Positions 23,446-31,370 of a DNA stretch of 64,000 bases are shown piece after piece. The position numbers and the translations under genes are program-made. The notes under the pieces are model-generated. The model was not told the origin of the DNA, searched no databases, and saw nothing but the letters and a program-made list of their open reading frames with translations. Source of the stretch: Nocardioides sp. LHD-245 (GTDB taxonomy: Bacteria > Actinomycetota > Actinomycetes > Propionibacteriales > Nocardioidaceae). Location of the stretch: positions 417,769-481,768 of the forward strand of contig NZ_JAVFWN010000003.1 of the NCBI RefSeq assembly GCF_030929495.1. The letters run 5' to 3'. Numbering within the stretch: the first letter of the stretch is position 1; each line of letters starts with the position of its first letter.

Positions 23446-24294
23446 ATGAGCCGCGAGAATTCACTCGTCTCCACCCAGTGGGTCGAGGACAACCTCGACA
23501 CCGACAAGGTCGTCGTCATCGAGGTCGACGAGGACACCACGGCCTACGACAAGGGCCACATCAAGGGTGCCATCAAGCTCGACTGGACCACCGACCTGCA
23601 GGACCAGGTCCGCCGCGACTTCGTCAACAAGGAGCAGTTCGAGGCCCTGCTGTCCGAGCGCGGCGTCGCCAACGACGACACCGTGATCCTCTACGGCGGC
23701 AACAACAACTGGTTCGCCGCCTACGCCTACTGGTACTTCAAGCTCTACGGCCACCAGGACGTCAAGCTGATGGACGGCGGCCGCAAGAAGTGGGAGCTCG
23801 ACAGCCGCGAGCTGACCGACGAGCTGCCCACGCGCGCCGCGACGTCGTACACCGCCCAGGAGCAGGACCGCTCCATCCGCGCCTTCCGTGACGACGCCGT
23901 CGCCGCGATCGGCACCCACAACCTGGTCGACGTCCGCAGCCCCGACGAGTACGCCGGCCGCCTCCTCGCCCCGGCCCACCTCCCGCAGGAGCAGTCGCAG
24001 CGGGCCGGCCACATCCCGACGTCGGTCAACGTGCCGTGGAGCAAGAACGCCAACGACGACGGCACCTTCAAGTCCGACGAGGACCTGCAGGCGCTGTACG
24101 CCGAGGTCGGCTTCGACGAGACCAAGGACACCATCGCGCTGTGCCGCATCGGTGAGCGCTCCTCGCTCACCTGGTTCGTCCTGCAGGAGCTGCTCGGCAA
24201 GAAGAACGTCAAGAACTACGACGGGTCGTGGACCGAGTACGGCTCCCTCGTCGGCGTTCCGATCGCGCTCGGCGACGAGCCCGGTGACGCCTGA
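23446..24294 (+). CDS. sseA: thiosulfate sulfurtransferase (rhodanese)
   Basis: Two-domain rhodanese of 282 residues that transfers sulfane sulfur from thiosulfate or mercaptopyruvate-type donors. The N-terminal inactive domain has YDKGHIKGAIKLDW; the catalytic C-terminal domain has LVDVRSPDEYAG and the active-site loop CRIGERS, with Cys233. This loop is the actinobacterial CysA2/SseA form. The ATG at 23446 follows AGAAGGA; earlier in-frame starts lie in the regulatory leader. It overlaps the DUF1416 gene (TGATG), the same order as cysA2-sseC2 in M. tuberculosis. Probably induced by cysteine or sulfur shortage through the leader peptide. Confidence 0.92.
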   Translation: MSRENSLVSTQWVEDNLDTDKVVVIEVDEDTTAYDKGHIKGAIKLDWTTDLQDQVRRDFVNKEQFEALLSERGVANDDTVILYGGNNNWFAAYAYWYFKLYGHQDVKLMDGGRKKWELDSRELTDELPTRAATSYTAQEQDRSIRAFRDDAVAAIGTHNLVDVRSPDEYAGRLLAPAHLPQEQSQRAGHIPTSVNVPWSKNANDDGTFKSDEDLQALYAEVGFDETKDTIALCRIGERSSLTWFVLQELLGKKNVKNYDGSWTEYGSLVGVPIALGDEPGDA

Positions 24295-24602
24295 TGTGCG
24301 GCGCCAAGGTCGGCGGCCTGTCGCTCGACGGCGTCAACGTCGCGAAGGAGGCCGTGATCCAGGGCCAGGTCGTCCGCGGCAGCGGTGAGGACGCGGCGCC
24401 CGTGGCGAGCGCCTACGTCCGGCTGCTCGACCAGACCGGCGAGTTCACCGCGGAGGTCCCGACCTCCGCGACCGGCCACTTCCGGTTCTTCGCCGGCGAC
24501 GGCCAGTGGACCCTGCGCACGCTGGCGCCGAAGGCCGACCCCGTCGACCGCGTCGTCCAGGCGCAGACCGGCTCGGTCGCCGAGGTCCTGATCTCGATCT
24601 GA
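24294..24602 (+). CDS. sseC: DUF1416 protein (SseC-like)
   Basis: Protein of 102 residues starting MCGAKVGG, a conserved cysteine-containing N-terminus of the DUF1416 family, followed by a beta-rich domain (VIQGQVVRGSGEDAAPVASAYV, FTAEVPTSATGHFRFFAGDG) like a carboxypeptidase-regulatory or transthyretin-type fold. Partner of actinobacterial rhodaneses; its start overlaps the sulfurtransferase stop. Proposed roles include sulfur transfer, but the mechanism is not established. A perfect terminator hairpin follows. Confidence 0.88.
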   Translation: MCGAKVGGLSLDGVNVAKEAVIQGQVVRGSGEDAAPVASAYVRLLDQTGEFTAEVPTSATGHFRFFAGDGQWTLRTLAPKADPVDRVVQAQTGSVAEVLISI

Positions 24603-24619
24603 GACCCCGGCAACGCCCC

Positions 24620-24652
24620 GACGGCCCGGACGACGATGTCGTCCGGGCCGTC
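24620..24652. terminator. hairpin terminator
   Basis: Perfect 15-bp stem GACGGCCCGGACGAC with a GAT loop, 17 bases after the DUF1416 stop and before the convergent gntR gene; it can serve both strands. Confidence 0.8.
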
Positions 24653-24663
24653 GCGCGTCCCGC

Positions 24664-25452
24664 TCAGCTCGCGGGGACCGACGAGATGGTCGCGAAGTGC
24701 GGCGTGTCCCCACCAGGGACGCCGCGCAGACCTCGGCCCGGCGTACGCAGGGTGATCCGCACCCGGTCGGACCGGAACAGGTCGTGGGAGAACTCGAACG
24801 GCGTCCCGGTCGTGTCGTAGGTGGTCCGGGTGATCGAGACCAACGGGTCGCCGACGGCGACGGCGAGCAGGGCCGCCTCCTCGTCGGTCGCGTGCACGAT
24901 CTCGACGACCTCCTCGGCGTCGGCGATGACCACGCCGTAGTGGTGCTCGATCAGCTCGTAGATCGAGCCCCCCAATGACTGCTCGAGCAGCCCGGGGAAG
25001 CGGTCGGCGGGCAGGCGGGCGTGGTCGAGTGAGAACGGCGTCCCGTCGGCGAGCCGCAGCCGTCGTACGTCGACGACGAGGTCGCCCTCGCCGAGCTGGA
25101 GGGCACGGCGGGTGGCCGCGTCGGCGACGCCCATCTTGGTGGCGACGACGCGGGTGCCGGCGGAGTAGCCCTGTCGGGCGAGATAGGCGGGGACGCCGAC
25201 CACCTTGGTCAGGTCGTGCTCGACCTTCGCGTGGTTGATGAACGTGCCGCCGCCCCGCCCGGCGACCCGGCGCACCAGCCCGGCCTCCTCGAGCGCGGCG
25301 AGCACCTGGCGCAGGGTCGCCCGACTGACGCCGTAGTGCTCGGAGAGCTCGCGCTCGCTGCCCAGCCGGGCGCCCGGGGGGAGGGTGCCGGCGCCGATGT
25401 CGGTCAGCATCCGGCGCCGCAGGGTCTCCGCGACGGCGTGCTCGTTGGCCAT
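24664..25452 (-). CDS. GntR/HutC-family transcriptional regulator of the microcompartment locus
   Basis: DNA-binding regulator of 262 residues. N-terminal winged helix-turn-helix (about 8-75: LPPGARLGSERELSEHYGVSRATLRQVLAALEEAGLV, with the GntR hallmark RGGGTF) and a C-terminal UTRA ligand-binding domain (about 95-245), placing it in the HutC subfamily. ATG 25452 follows GAGAGGAG. It closes the microcompartment operon direction, and a perfect palindrome TGGTCTGACCA lies 42 bases upstream of its start, so autoregulation is likely. Related palindromes in the other promoters of the locus suggest it is the local repressor; the ligand may be the amino alcohol or a phosphorylated intermediate. Confidence 0.9.
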   Translation of the reverse strand: MANEHAVAETLRRRMLTDIGAGTLPPGARLGSERELSEHYGVSRATLRQVLAALEEAGLVRRVAGRGGGTFINHAKVEHDLTKVVGVPAYLARQGYSAGTRVVATKMGVADAATRRALQLGEGDLVVDVRRLRLADGTPFSLDHARLPADRFPGLLEQSLGGSIYELIEHHYGVVIADAEEVVEIVHATDEEAALLAVAVGDPLVSITRTTYDTTGTPFEFSHDLFRSDRVRITLRTPGRGLRGVPGGDTPHFATISSVPAS

Positions 25453-25493
25453 TGCCTCGCTCCTCTCCGGCTGTTCCCGGCGAACCACCCGAT

Positions 25494-25504
25494 TGGTCTG
25501 ACCA
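25494..25504. promoter_or_regulatory. GntR-type operator upstream of gntR
   Basis: Perfect palindrome TGGTCTGACCA. The same core occurs in the aminotransferase promoter and before the symporter operon. GntR-superfamily operators such as that of FadR (TGGTCCGACCA) have nearly this sequence. Confidence 0.7.
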
Positions 25505-25551
25505 GGTGGTCGAAACGGTACCCGACCCGGCGCGCTCGACCCGGAACCGGC

Positions 25552-26322
25552 TCAGATCTCCGCGAGCGCCTGGAGCGACTCGGGAAGCACCTGGCCACCG
25601 TCGACGACCAGGCTCTGGCCGGTGACGTACCCCGCCTCCTCGGTGGCGAAGAAGAGCGCCGCGTTGCCGATGTCGGCCACGCTGCCCAGCCGCTTCTGCG
25701 GGACGCTGGCGGCCATCGCGGCCAAGTAGTCCTCACCGAGCCCGTCGAGGCCCTCGGTGACGACATTGCCCGGCAGCACCGCGTTGATGGTGATCCCGCG
25801 CGGCGCCAGCTCCAGCGCCGCCGTGCGGACGAAGCCGAGCTGGGCGGCCTTGCTGGCGCCGTAGTGCGACCAGCCCGGGTAGCCGGTGTAGGGCCCGGTG
25901 ATCGAGGAGGTCACCACGATCCGGCCCCGGCCGCTGGCGGTCAGCGCGTCCAGGCAGGCCTGGACGGCGAAGACGGTGCCGTCGAGGTTGGTCGCCATGA
26001 CGGTGTGCAGGTCCGCGGCCGTCATCGCGTCGAGCCGGGCCGCGGGGAAGATCCCGGCGTTGGCGCACAGCACGTCGATCCCGCCGTGCCGCTCGACGGC
26101 GGTCGCGGCCATCCGGTCGCAGTCCTCGCGTGAGCTCACGTCGGTCACGGCGTACGACGTCGCGCCGCCGATCTCCGCGCACGCGGCCTCCAGCGCCGCC
26201 TCGTCCCGTCCGGTGACGAGCACCCGGGCGTCGGCCCGGGCGAAGACCGTGGCGATGCCGCGGCCGATGCCCTTGCTGCCGCCGGTGACGACGACGGAGC
26301 GTCCAGCGAGTGAGGTGAACAT
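25552..26322 (-). CDS. short-chain dehydrogenase of the microcompartment operon
   Basis: SDR oxidoreductase of 256 residues with TGGSKGIG cofactor site, NAG motif in CANAGIF, catalytic serine in VTSSITG and YGASK. It ends with [20 protein letters not shown]. In the aminoacetone-utilization compartment of M. smegmatis an SDR is proposed to interconvert aminoacetone and 1-amino-2-propanol, which fits this gene's place directly after the kinase gene. GGAGGA ribosome site 4-5 bases before the ATG. A triple 10-bp repeat lies in the 52-base gap to the kinase gene. No encapsulation helix is evident at either end, so it may act in the cytosol. Substrate is inferred. Confidence 0.82.
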   Translation of the reverse strand: MFTSLAGRSVVVTGGSKGIGRGIATVFARADARVLVTGRDEAALEAACAEIGGATSYAVTDVSSREDCDRMAATAVERHGGIDVLCANAGIFPAARLDAMTAADLHTVMATNLDGTVFAVQACLDALTASGRGRIVVTSSITGPYTGYPGWSHYGASKAAQLGFVRTAALELAPRGITINAVLPGNVVTEGLDGLGEDYLAAMAASVPQKRLGSVADIGNAALFFATEEAGYVTGQSLVVDGGQVLPESLQALAEI

Positions 26323-26347
26323 GGGTCCTCCGGTTCGGATGGGATCG

Positions 26348-26377
26348 GGCGGTGTCAGGCGGTGTCAGGCGGTGTCA
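26348..26377. repeat. three tandem 10-bp repeats at the kinase stop codon
   Basis: GGCGGTGTCA (plus strand) is repeated three times without spacer. The last copy contains the stop codon of the minus-strand kinase gene, so two further copies of the stop-containing unit follow it. Confidence 0.85.
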
Positions 26378-27370
26378 GGCGAGGGTGGCGCCGTCGGACG
26401 CCACATAGCGGTGGGCGAGCTCGACGGTGCCGGCGGTGTAGCCGGGGCCGAGCTCCTGGCACTCGCGGGAGTGGGCGTGGGAGCCCAACCAGGCCACGAG
26501 CAGGAGCCGGCGCAGCATGACGAAGGTCGGCAGCATCGCCTCGTGCTCGGGGGCGAGCGCCGTCACGGAGCGGTAGCCGCGCAGCCAGGCGTCCTGCCAC
26601 TGCGCCAGCCGCGGGTCGTGCTCGATGAACGACACGGCGGTGCCGAAGTCGTACATGAACCACGACATCCCGCAGTCGTCGAAGTCGATGACGGTGACCT
26701 GGTCGCCCTCGACGAGCAGGTTCGCCAGCCGGAGGTCGGCATGGACCAGACCGAACCGATCCGCTCCCGCGCCGTACGACGCGAGGCGCTCCCGCACGAT
26801 CGCGGCGGCAGCGCCCAGCGCCTCCTCCTCGGCCGGGCCGACGCCGATGCCGTCCTGCCATCGCCCCCAGCGGGGCTGCTCGCCGAGGGAGTGCTCCCAG
26901 TCCCAGCGGAACCGGTGGAAGCCGGCCGGCGGGGTCCAGGAGCGTGCGTGCTCGTGCATCCGCGCGGTGATCGTGCCGAGCGTCTCGAAGTCGGACGTGC
27001 CGAGGGCGACGTCGTCGGGCTCGATGCCGGGCACGAGCTCGAACAGGACGCAGTGTCGCTCCTGCCCGTCGACGACCACGGTGGTCACCGGCTCGCCGCT
27101 CTCGTTGGGGATCTCCGCGGAGGTCGCGACCTCGGACTCCGTGCGCAGCGCGGCGAGCCAGGCGAGCTCGCTCTCGATGTCGGTGCGGGAGTGGTAGCCC
27201 ACCCGGTGCACGCGCAGGATGGCGCTGCGTCCGGTGTCCGGGTCCTCGACCAGGAAAGTGGCGTTCTCGGACAGGTTGATCATCCGGAGGGTCCGTGCCG
27301 GGCTGAAGCCGTACGACGACAGGGCCAGCTCGGCGATCCGGGTGTCGAGCGCCGCGGCGACGGTGTCCAT
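26375..27370 (-). CDS. aminoglycoside-phosphotransferase-fold kinase, probable 1-amino-2-propanol kinase
   Basis: Small-molecule kinase of 331 residues. Catalytic loop HADLRLANLL (His210, Asp212) and metal-binding VIDFDDCG define the APH/choline-kinase fold; DLAWLAALRT-like helix after AILRVHR holds the ATP-lysine region. In M. smegmatis the equivalent gene of the RMM compartment encodes an (S)-1-amino-2-propanol kinase. The product, amino-propanol phosphate, would be the substrate of the class III aminotransferase-fold enzyme at the head of this operon. The ATG overlaps the stop of the BMC-T gene by one base, showing tight coupling. Antibiotic resistance is unlikely in this context. Confidence 0.87.
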   Translation of the reverse strand: MDTVAAALDTRIAELALSSYGFSPARTLRMINLSENATFLVEDPDTGRSAILRVHRVGYHSRTDIESELAWLAALRTESEVATSAEIPNESGEPVTTVVVDGQERHCVLFELVPGIEPDDVALGTSDFETLGTITARMHEHARSWTPPAGFHRFRWDWEHSLGEQPRWGRWQDGIGVGPAEEEALGAAAAIVRERLASYGAGADRFGLVHADLRLANLLVEGDQVTVIDFDDCGMSWFMYDFGTAVSFIEHDPRLAQWQDAWLRGYRSVTALAPEHEAMLPTFVMLRRLLLVAWLGSHAHSRECQELGPGYTAGTVELAHRYVASDGATLA

Positions 27371-28017
27371 CAGTGCTCCCGTCCCTCGATCGACTCCAGG
27401 ACCGTGGTGATCCGGTCGCGGGCCACCTCGACGTCCTCGGTGGTGCCGCCGAGGTAGAGCCGCCCGGCCGCCCCGATGAACTGCACGTCGACCATGGTGA
27501 TGCCCGGCGCCGCGCGCTCCGCCTCGTTGGCGGCGACGGCCGCGAACAGGGCAGGCGTCATCTCGTAGACGAGGAGCGACTGTCCCGGCATCAGCATCGA
27601 CCCCGATCGGTTGCGGTTGAGGATCACCGCGTGCTGGTCGGTGATGTGCTCGATGATGTCGTGGTAGAGCACCCGCGGGCGGAGCTGGTCGCTGGCCGAG
27701 CTGCCGGTGCCGTCGAGCACCGCCTGGCCGGCGGCGGTGACGTCGGCCAGCGACGACGCGTGCAGCTCGAGCACGCCGAACTGCCGCTCCACGAAGAGGA
27801 TGCCGGGCTCGACCGTCGGCACCGCGCGCAGCGCCAGGTCGATCACGCGCTCGATGGCGAGCGCGGGGGCGACCTCGATGATGAGCGCGTGGTCCCCGGC
27901 GTACGGCGGGTAGCCGCGCGCCCGGGTGGGCGTGCCCAGGTAGGCGGCGAACTGCGGCTGCAGGTCCTCGACCATCAGGTTGACCCGCAGCTCCGTGCGG
28001 GCGTGGGTGGCGGTCAT
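27370..28017 (-). CDS. BMC-T shell protein (tandem BMC domains)
   Basis: Microcompartment trimer-forming shell protein of 215 residues with two fused BMC domains. First domain: ALIIEVAPALAIERVIDLAL...GILFVERQFGVLELHA; second domain: SLLVYEMTPALFAAVAANEAE...MVDVQFIGAAGRLYLGG. A linker INR-type segment, ILNRNRSGSMLMPGQS, is shared with the other BMC-T of this operon. BMC-T trimers form pseudohexagonal tiles with larger, possibly gated pores for bulky cofactors or substrates. GAGGAGG-type ribosome site before the ATG. Compared with its paralogue it has an extra 15 residues at the N-terminus (THARTELRVNLMVED). Confidence 0.9.
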   Translation of the reverse strand: MTATHARTELRVNLMVEDLQPQFAAYLGTPTRARGYPPYAGDHALIIEVAPALAIERVIDLALRAVPTVEPGILFVERQFGVLELHASSLADVTAAGQAVLDGTGSSASDQLRPRVLYHDIIEHITDQHAVILNRNRSGSMLMPGQSLLVYEMTPALFAAVAANEAERAAPGITMVDVQFIGAAGRLYLGGTTEDVEVARDRITTVLESIEGREH

Positions 28018-28062
28018 CGGACCTCCTCTTCTCGGGATGCTGGCGTGGCGGCGGCGGTGGGG

Positions 28063-28344
28063 CTACTTCGCGCTGACGTCGAAGTGGTTGCCGATCTCCG
28101 CGTGCGGGCGGGGGATGACGTGGACGCTGACGAGCTCGCCGACCTGCGAGGCCGTCTCGGCGCCCGCCTCGGTGGCGGCCTTGACCGCGCCGACCTCGCC
28201 GCTGATGACGACGGCGACGAGCCCGTCGCCGACCTCCTGGCGGTCGGTGATGGTGACGTTCGCGGCCTTGACCATGGCGTCCGCGGCGGCGAGCGCGGCG
28301 ACGAAGCCCTTGGTCTCGATCATGCCGATGGCGGTGCTGGACAT
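28063..28344 (-). CDS. BMC-H shell protein (hexamer)
   Basis: Canonical single-domain shell protein of 93 residues: AIGMIETKGFVAALAAADAM near the start, KAANVTI, and the pore-loop region VVISGEVGAVKAATEAGAE, then VSVHVIPRPH at the end of the fold. Hexamers of this type tile most facets of the compartment and their central pores pass small substrates. ATG 28344 is chosen because AAGGAG sits 7 bases upstream; an in-frame ATG 18 codons earlier has none. It is the only BMC-H in the window, so it is probably the major shell component. Confidence 0.95.
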   Translation of the reverse strand: MSSTAIGMIETKGFVAALAAADAMVKAANVTITDRQEVGDGLVAVVISGEVGAVKAATEAGAETASQVGELVSVHVIPRPHAEIGNHFDVSAK

Positions 28345-28408
28345 GTGCTGCTCCTTGGGTGCGGTGGGTGGTTGACGGGCGCTCGCGGCGCCCGACATCG
28401 GTGGGGCG

Positions 28409-28675
28409 CTAGGCGCCGGGGGGTGGACCGTCGACGGAGCCGATGATCAGCGCGTCGACGGGTGGGGGAGTACCGGGGAACCAGGCGGCGGCGACCGAGC
28501 CCTGGGCGACCAGGACGTGCTCACCGAGCCCGCTGCCCAGGACGTCGAAGGCGACCAGGCGGGTGCCGCTGCCGTCGCCCTCGGTGCCGACCTCGACCTC
28601 CAGGAAGGCGCCGTTGGGCAGGCCGTCGATCCTCTTGGTGGACCAGACGCTTCCGGTCACGACTGCTCTCAGCAT
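28409..28675 (-). CDS. BMC-P pentamer shell vertex protein (EutN/CcmL family)
   Basis: Vertex protein of 88 residues beginning LRAVVTGSVWSTKRIDGLPNG, followed by LVAFDVLGSGLGEHVLVAQGS and VDALIIGSVD, the standard EutN/CcmL order. Five copies cap each vertex of the icosahedral shell. The ATG overlaps the stop of the upstream 165-residue protein by one base. A single BMC-P gene is enough to close the shell. Confidence 0.94.
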   Translation of the reverse strand: MLRAVVTGSVWSTKRIDGLPNGAFLEVEVGTEGDGSGTRLVAFDVLGSGLGEHVLVAQGSVAAAWFPGTPPPVDALIIGSVDGPPPGA

Positions 28676-29172
28676 CAGCGCTCCTTCTCGATGGGAACCC
28701 CCAGCGCGCGAGCCCTCTCGCGCGCCAGGGGAGTCAGCACGGCGCGGCGGCCGAGGACCAGCCGGCGGCCCGCCTCGGCGGCCGCCTTGACCTGGCGCTC
28801 GGTGACCGCGCCGGAGTCGATCCGCTGCACCGGCCGGGTCTGCGGCACGGCGGACGTCGTCCCGCCCTCGAGCCGGAAGCGGAGTCGCCCGGCCCGCAGG
28901 TCCTGGCGGTTCTTGGGGTTCTCGAACAGGGCGAGCAGCTGCCGGGCGAACCGGTCGAGGTCGGCGTCGTCGGCGATCCGGACCGCCTCGACGCGCTCGC
29001 GCAGCTGCGGCGGCGTCACGTGCTCGGCGCCCGCGACGCCGGCGGGAGGTGCCGGCGTCGCGGTGACGGGGGCCGGGGGCGCGGCGGCGGCCGGCGCCGG
29101 TCCCGCGAGGTCGGCGACGACCTCGCGGACCACCTCCGCGATCAGCGTCCGCAGGTCGGGGGGCGAGGTCAC
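28675..29172 (-). CDS. microcompartment-associated protein with N-terminal encapsulation-type helix
   Basis: Protein of 165 residues with no firm family. Residues 6-23 (DLRTLIAEVVREVVADLA) form an amphipathic helix of the kind used as encapsulation peptide in compartment enzymes, followed by a Pro-Ala linker (about 24-48) and a C-terminal domain ending VLTPLARERARALGVPIEK. The LTP.A...A...G(V/I).I motif is a recurrent element in BMC-associated proteins. GTG start overlaps the BMC-T stop (GTGA) and its own stop overlaps the BMC-P start. By position it corresponds to the uncharacterised gene between BMC-P and BMC-T in the M. smegmatis locus. It could be a scaffold linking cargo to shell; this is inference. 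Confidence 0.72.
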   Translation of the reverse strand: MTSPPDLRTLIAEVVREVVADLAGPAPAAAAPPAPVTATPAPPAGVAGAEHVTPPQLRERVEAVRIADDADLDRFARQLLALFENPKNRQDLRAGRLRFRLEGGTTSAVPQTRPVQRIDSGAVTERQVKAAAEAGRRLVLGRRAVLTPLARERARALGVPIEKER

Positions 29173-29771
29173 GTGAGCCCTCGCAGGGCGTCCTCAGCCG
29201 CCTCTGCCGCCTGCCGGACGTCGGCCTCCTTGCCGGACAGGTAGACCCGGCCGGTCGCGCCGATCATCCGGTAGTCGACGACCTTGATGTCGGCGGCCTT
29301 CTCGGCCTCGTTGGTCGCCACGATCGCGTACGACGCGGGCTGGACCTCGAGCACGTACATCGACTCGCCCGGCAGCACCATCGACCCGATCTTGTTGCGG
29401 TTGATGAGGAAGGCGTGCTGGTGGTCGATCGAGCTGATGATCTTGCTGGCCAGGATCTGCGGGCGCACCGCGCTGCCGGCGTCCGCGCCGAGCGCGTCGA
29501 GCACCCCCTCGGCGGCGGCCTTGACCGACCCGGTCTCGCCGTGGAACTCCAGGTAGCCGAACTGCCGCTCGACGACGAGGACACCGGCGGCCACCTCGGC
29601 GTGCTTGAGCGCCACGTCGGTGATCGGCTCGATGTCGATGCCGGGCGCGACCTCGATGATCTGGGCCGCCATGTGGGCGCGCGGCAGGGTGCCCTTGATC
29701 CAGGTGCCGAGGTAGCACAGGGTCTGCGGCTGGAGCCGGTCGATGAAGATGAAGGAACGCAGTTCAGCCAT
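29169..29771 (-). CDS. BMC-T shell protein, second paralogue
   Basis: Tandem-domain trimeric shell protein of 200 residues: first domain AAQIIEVAPGIDIEPITDVALK...VLVVERQFGYLEFHG, linker FLINRNKIGSMVLPGESMY, second domain VLEVQPASYAIVATNEAEKA...MIGATGRVYLSGKEADV. Clearly homologous to the other BMC-T in the operon, with which it shares the VERQFG and INRN..GSM segments. Starts 3 bases after the aldehyde dehydrogenase stop. Two BMC-T, one BMC-H and one BMC-P is the composition known for RMM-type compartments. Confidence 0.92.
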   Translation of the reverse strand: MAELRSFIFIDRLQPQTLCYLGTWIKGTLPRAHMAAQIIEVAPGIDIEPITDVALKHAEVAAGVLVVERQFGYLEFHGETGSVKAAAEGVLDALGADAGSAVRPQILASKIISSIDHQHAFLINRNKIGSMVLPGESMYVLEVQPASYAIVATNEAEKAADIKVVDYRMIGATGRVYLSGKEADVRQAAEAAEDALRGLT

Positions 29772-29774
29772 GGG

Positions 29775-31370
29775 TCAGCCCTTGATGAGGTGGGAGAGCT
29801 CTTCGACGACGAGGCGTCGTACCTGCTCACGGAAGGCGGCGTCGCCGGCGCTCACGCCGCCGGCACCGGCGCGGGCACCGATCCGGTCGACGAGTGCGTC
29901 GACGTGCGCGGGTGTGTGCGACCGGGGCGCGCGCTCGTCGTTCGACGGCACCGGGTACGCCGGCACCGGCGCGTGGTGGTCGGGCCACGGGCTCAGTCCG
30001 GCGTACGCCGGCATCGCCTCGGCGGGGTCGCTGTTGTAGGCGATCCGGGTCCAGTTCACGAGGTGCTTCGGCTGGAGGTTCTCGCCGAGCGCGCTGCGCC
30101 CGACGAAGCCGGTGCCGATCGTCATGGTCGGGGCCAGGTTCGTGTCGAGCCCCGATCCGCCGGTGCTGTTGCCGACGTTGACCGAGACCCGCAGCACGGG
30201 CACCTCGGCGGCGTACCGCATCACGGTGCCGGGGTCGGCGGAGTGGATCGCCGCGCTGTGCCCGGCGCCGGCGATCCGGATGATCGCCCGCGCGGTCGCG
30301 ATGCCGGTGCTCGCGTCGGGGACGCGGATCAGCCCGAGCACCGGCGAGAGCTTCTCGTGGGTGAGCGGCTCCTCGGGCACGGCGGTGTCGAAGGGCGCGA
30401 CGAGCACCTTCGTGCGCGGCCCGACCCGGATCCCGGCCCGCTGCGCGATCCACGCGGCGTCCTTGCCGACGACGTCCACGTCGAGCCGGCCCTGGGGGAA
30501 CATGGAGTCGCGCAGTCGCTGTGCGTCGTCCGCGCTGAGCATGGCCGCGCCGGCCCGCTCCATCTCGCGCACGAGCTGGTCGGCGACCGCCTCCTCGGCG
30601 ATGAGCACCGACTCGTTGGTGCAGAGCACCGAGTTGTCGAAAGCCTTGCTCTCGACGATCCGCCGGGCGGCGGCCCGCACGTCGGCCGTCGCGTCGACGA
30701 GGACCGGCACGTTGCCGGGCCCGACGCCGATCGCCGGGTTGCCCGAGCTGTAGGCCGCGCGGACCACGCCGGTGCCGCCCGTGGCGAGGATGACGTTGGT
30801 GCGGGCGTCGCCCATCAGCGCCTCGACCAGGGGGATCGTCGGCTCGGCGATGCTCTGCACGATGCCGTCGGGGGCGCCCGCCTCGACCGCGGCCCGGGCC
30901 AGCAGCCGGGCCGCGTCGTGGCAGCACTCCTTCGCCATCGGGTGCGGGCTGACGACCACGGCGTTGCGGGTCAACAGCGCCAGGATCACCTTGAAGAAGA
31001 CGGTGGCGACCGGGTTCGTCGAGGGCGTCAGGGCGAGCACCACGCCGGCCGGGCGCGGCACCTCGACGATCTTGTCGTCGATGCGCACCCGTGGCGTCAC
31101 GAAGTCGTCGCCGGCGTAGGCGTCGACGATGCCGCGCGAGCAGGCCTGGTTCTTGCGGACCTTGTGCTCGACCACGCCGAAGCCGGTCTCGCGCACGGCC
31201 CACTCGGCGTACTTCTCGGCATGGGCGTGCGCGACGTCGGCGACGGCGCGCACGATCCGCTCGACGTCGCTCGCCGAGTACGACGCGTAGGCGCGGGCCG
31301 CCCAGCGGGCGCGCTCGAGGAGGTGCCCGGCCGCGCCGGGCGCGGTGACGGTCTGGGGCTGGTCGGACAT
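29775..31370 (-). CDS. CoA-acylating aldehyde dehydrogenase of the microcompartment
   Basis: NAD-dependent aldehyde:CoA oxidoreductase of 531 residues, in the EutE/PduP/AdhE group rather than the hydrolytic ALDH group. Catalytic Cys250 is in FDNSVLCTNESVL, and ALTPSTNPVATVFFK plus VGPGNVPVLVD match acylating enzymes. After a Pro-rich linker (about 445-490) the C-terminus FREQVRRLVVEELSHLIKG is an amphipathic helix typical of encapsulation peptides. It would convert the aldehyde made by the phospholyase, probably propionaldehyde, to propionyl-CoA inside the shell. ATG overlaps the stop of the aminotransferase-fold gene by one base. Confidence 0.9.
   Translation of the reverse strand: MSDQPQTVTAPGAAGHLLERARWAARAYASYSASDVERIVRAVADVAHAHAEKYAEWAVRETGFGVVEHKVRKNQACSRGIVDAYAGDDFVTPRVRIDDKIVEVPRPAGVVLALTPSTNPVATVFFKVILALLTRNAVVVSPHPMAKECCHDAARLLARAAVEAGAPDGIVQSIAEPTIPLVEALMGDARTNVILATGGTGVVRAAYSSGNPAIGVGPGNVPVLVDATADVRAAARRIVESKAFDNSVLCTNESVLIAEEAVADQLVREMERAGAAMLSADDAQRLRDSMFPQGRLDVDVVGKDAAWIAQRAGIRVGPRTKVLVAPFDTAVPEEPLTHEKLSPVLGLIRVPDASTGIATARAIIRIAGAGHSAAIHSADPGTVMRYAAEVPVLRVSVNVGNSTGGSGLDTNLAPTMTIGTGFVGRSALGENLQPKHLVNWTRIAYNSDPAEAMPAYAGLSPWPDHHAPVPAYPVPSNDERAPRSHTPAHVDALVDRIGARAGAGGVSAGDAAFREQVRRLVVEELSHLIKG

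Noticed and set aside
26375..27370. Aminoglycoside resistance gene
   Set aside because: Fold matches, but its place in the microcompartment operon and known kinase of this locus type indicate an amino alcohol kinase.
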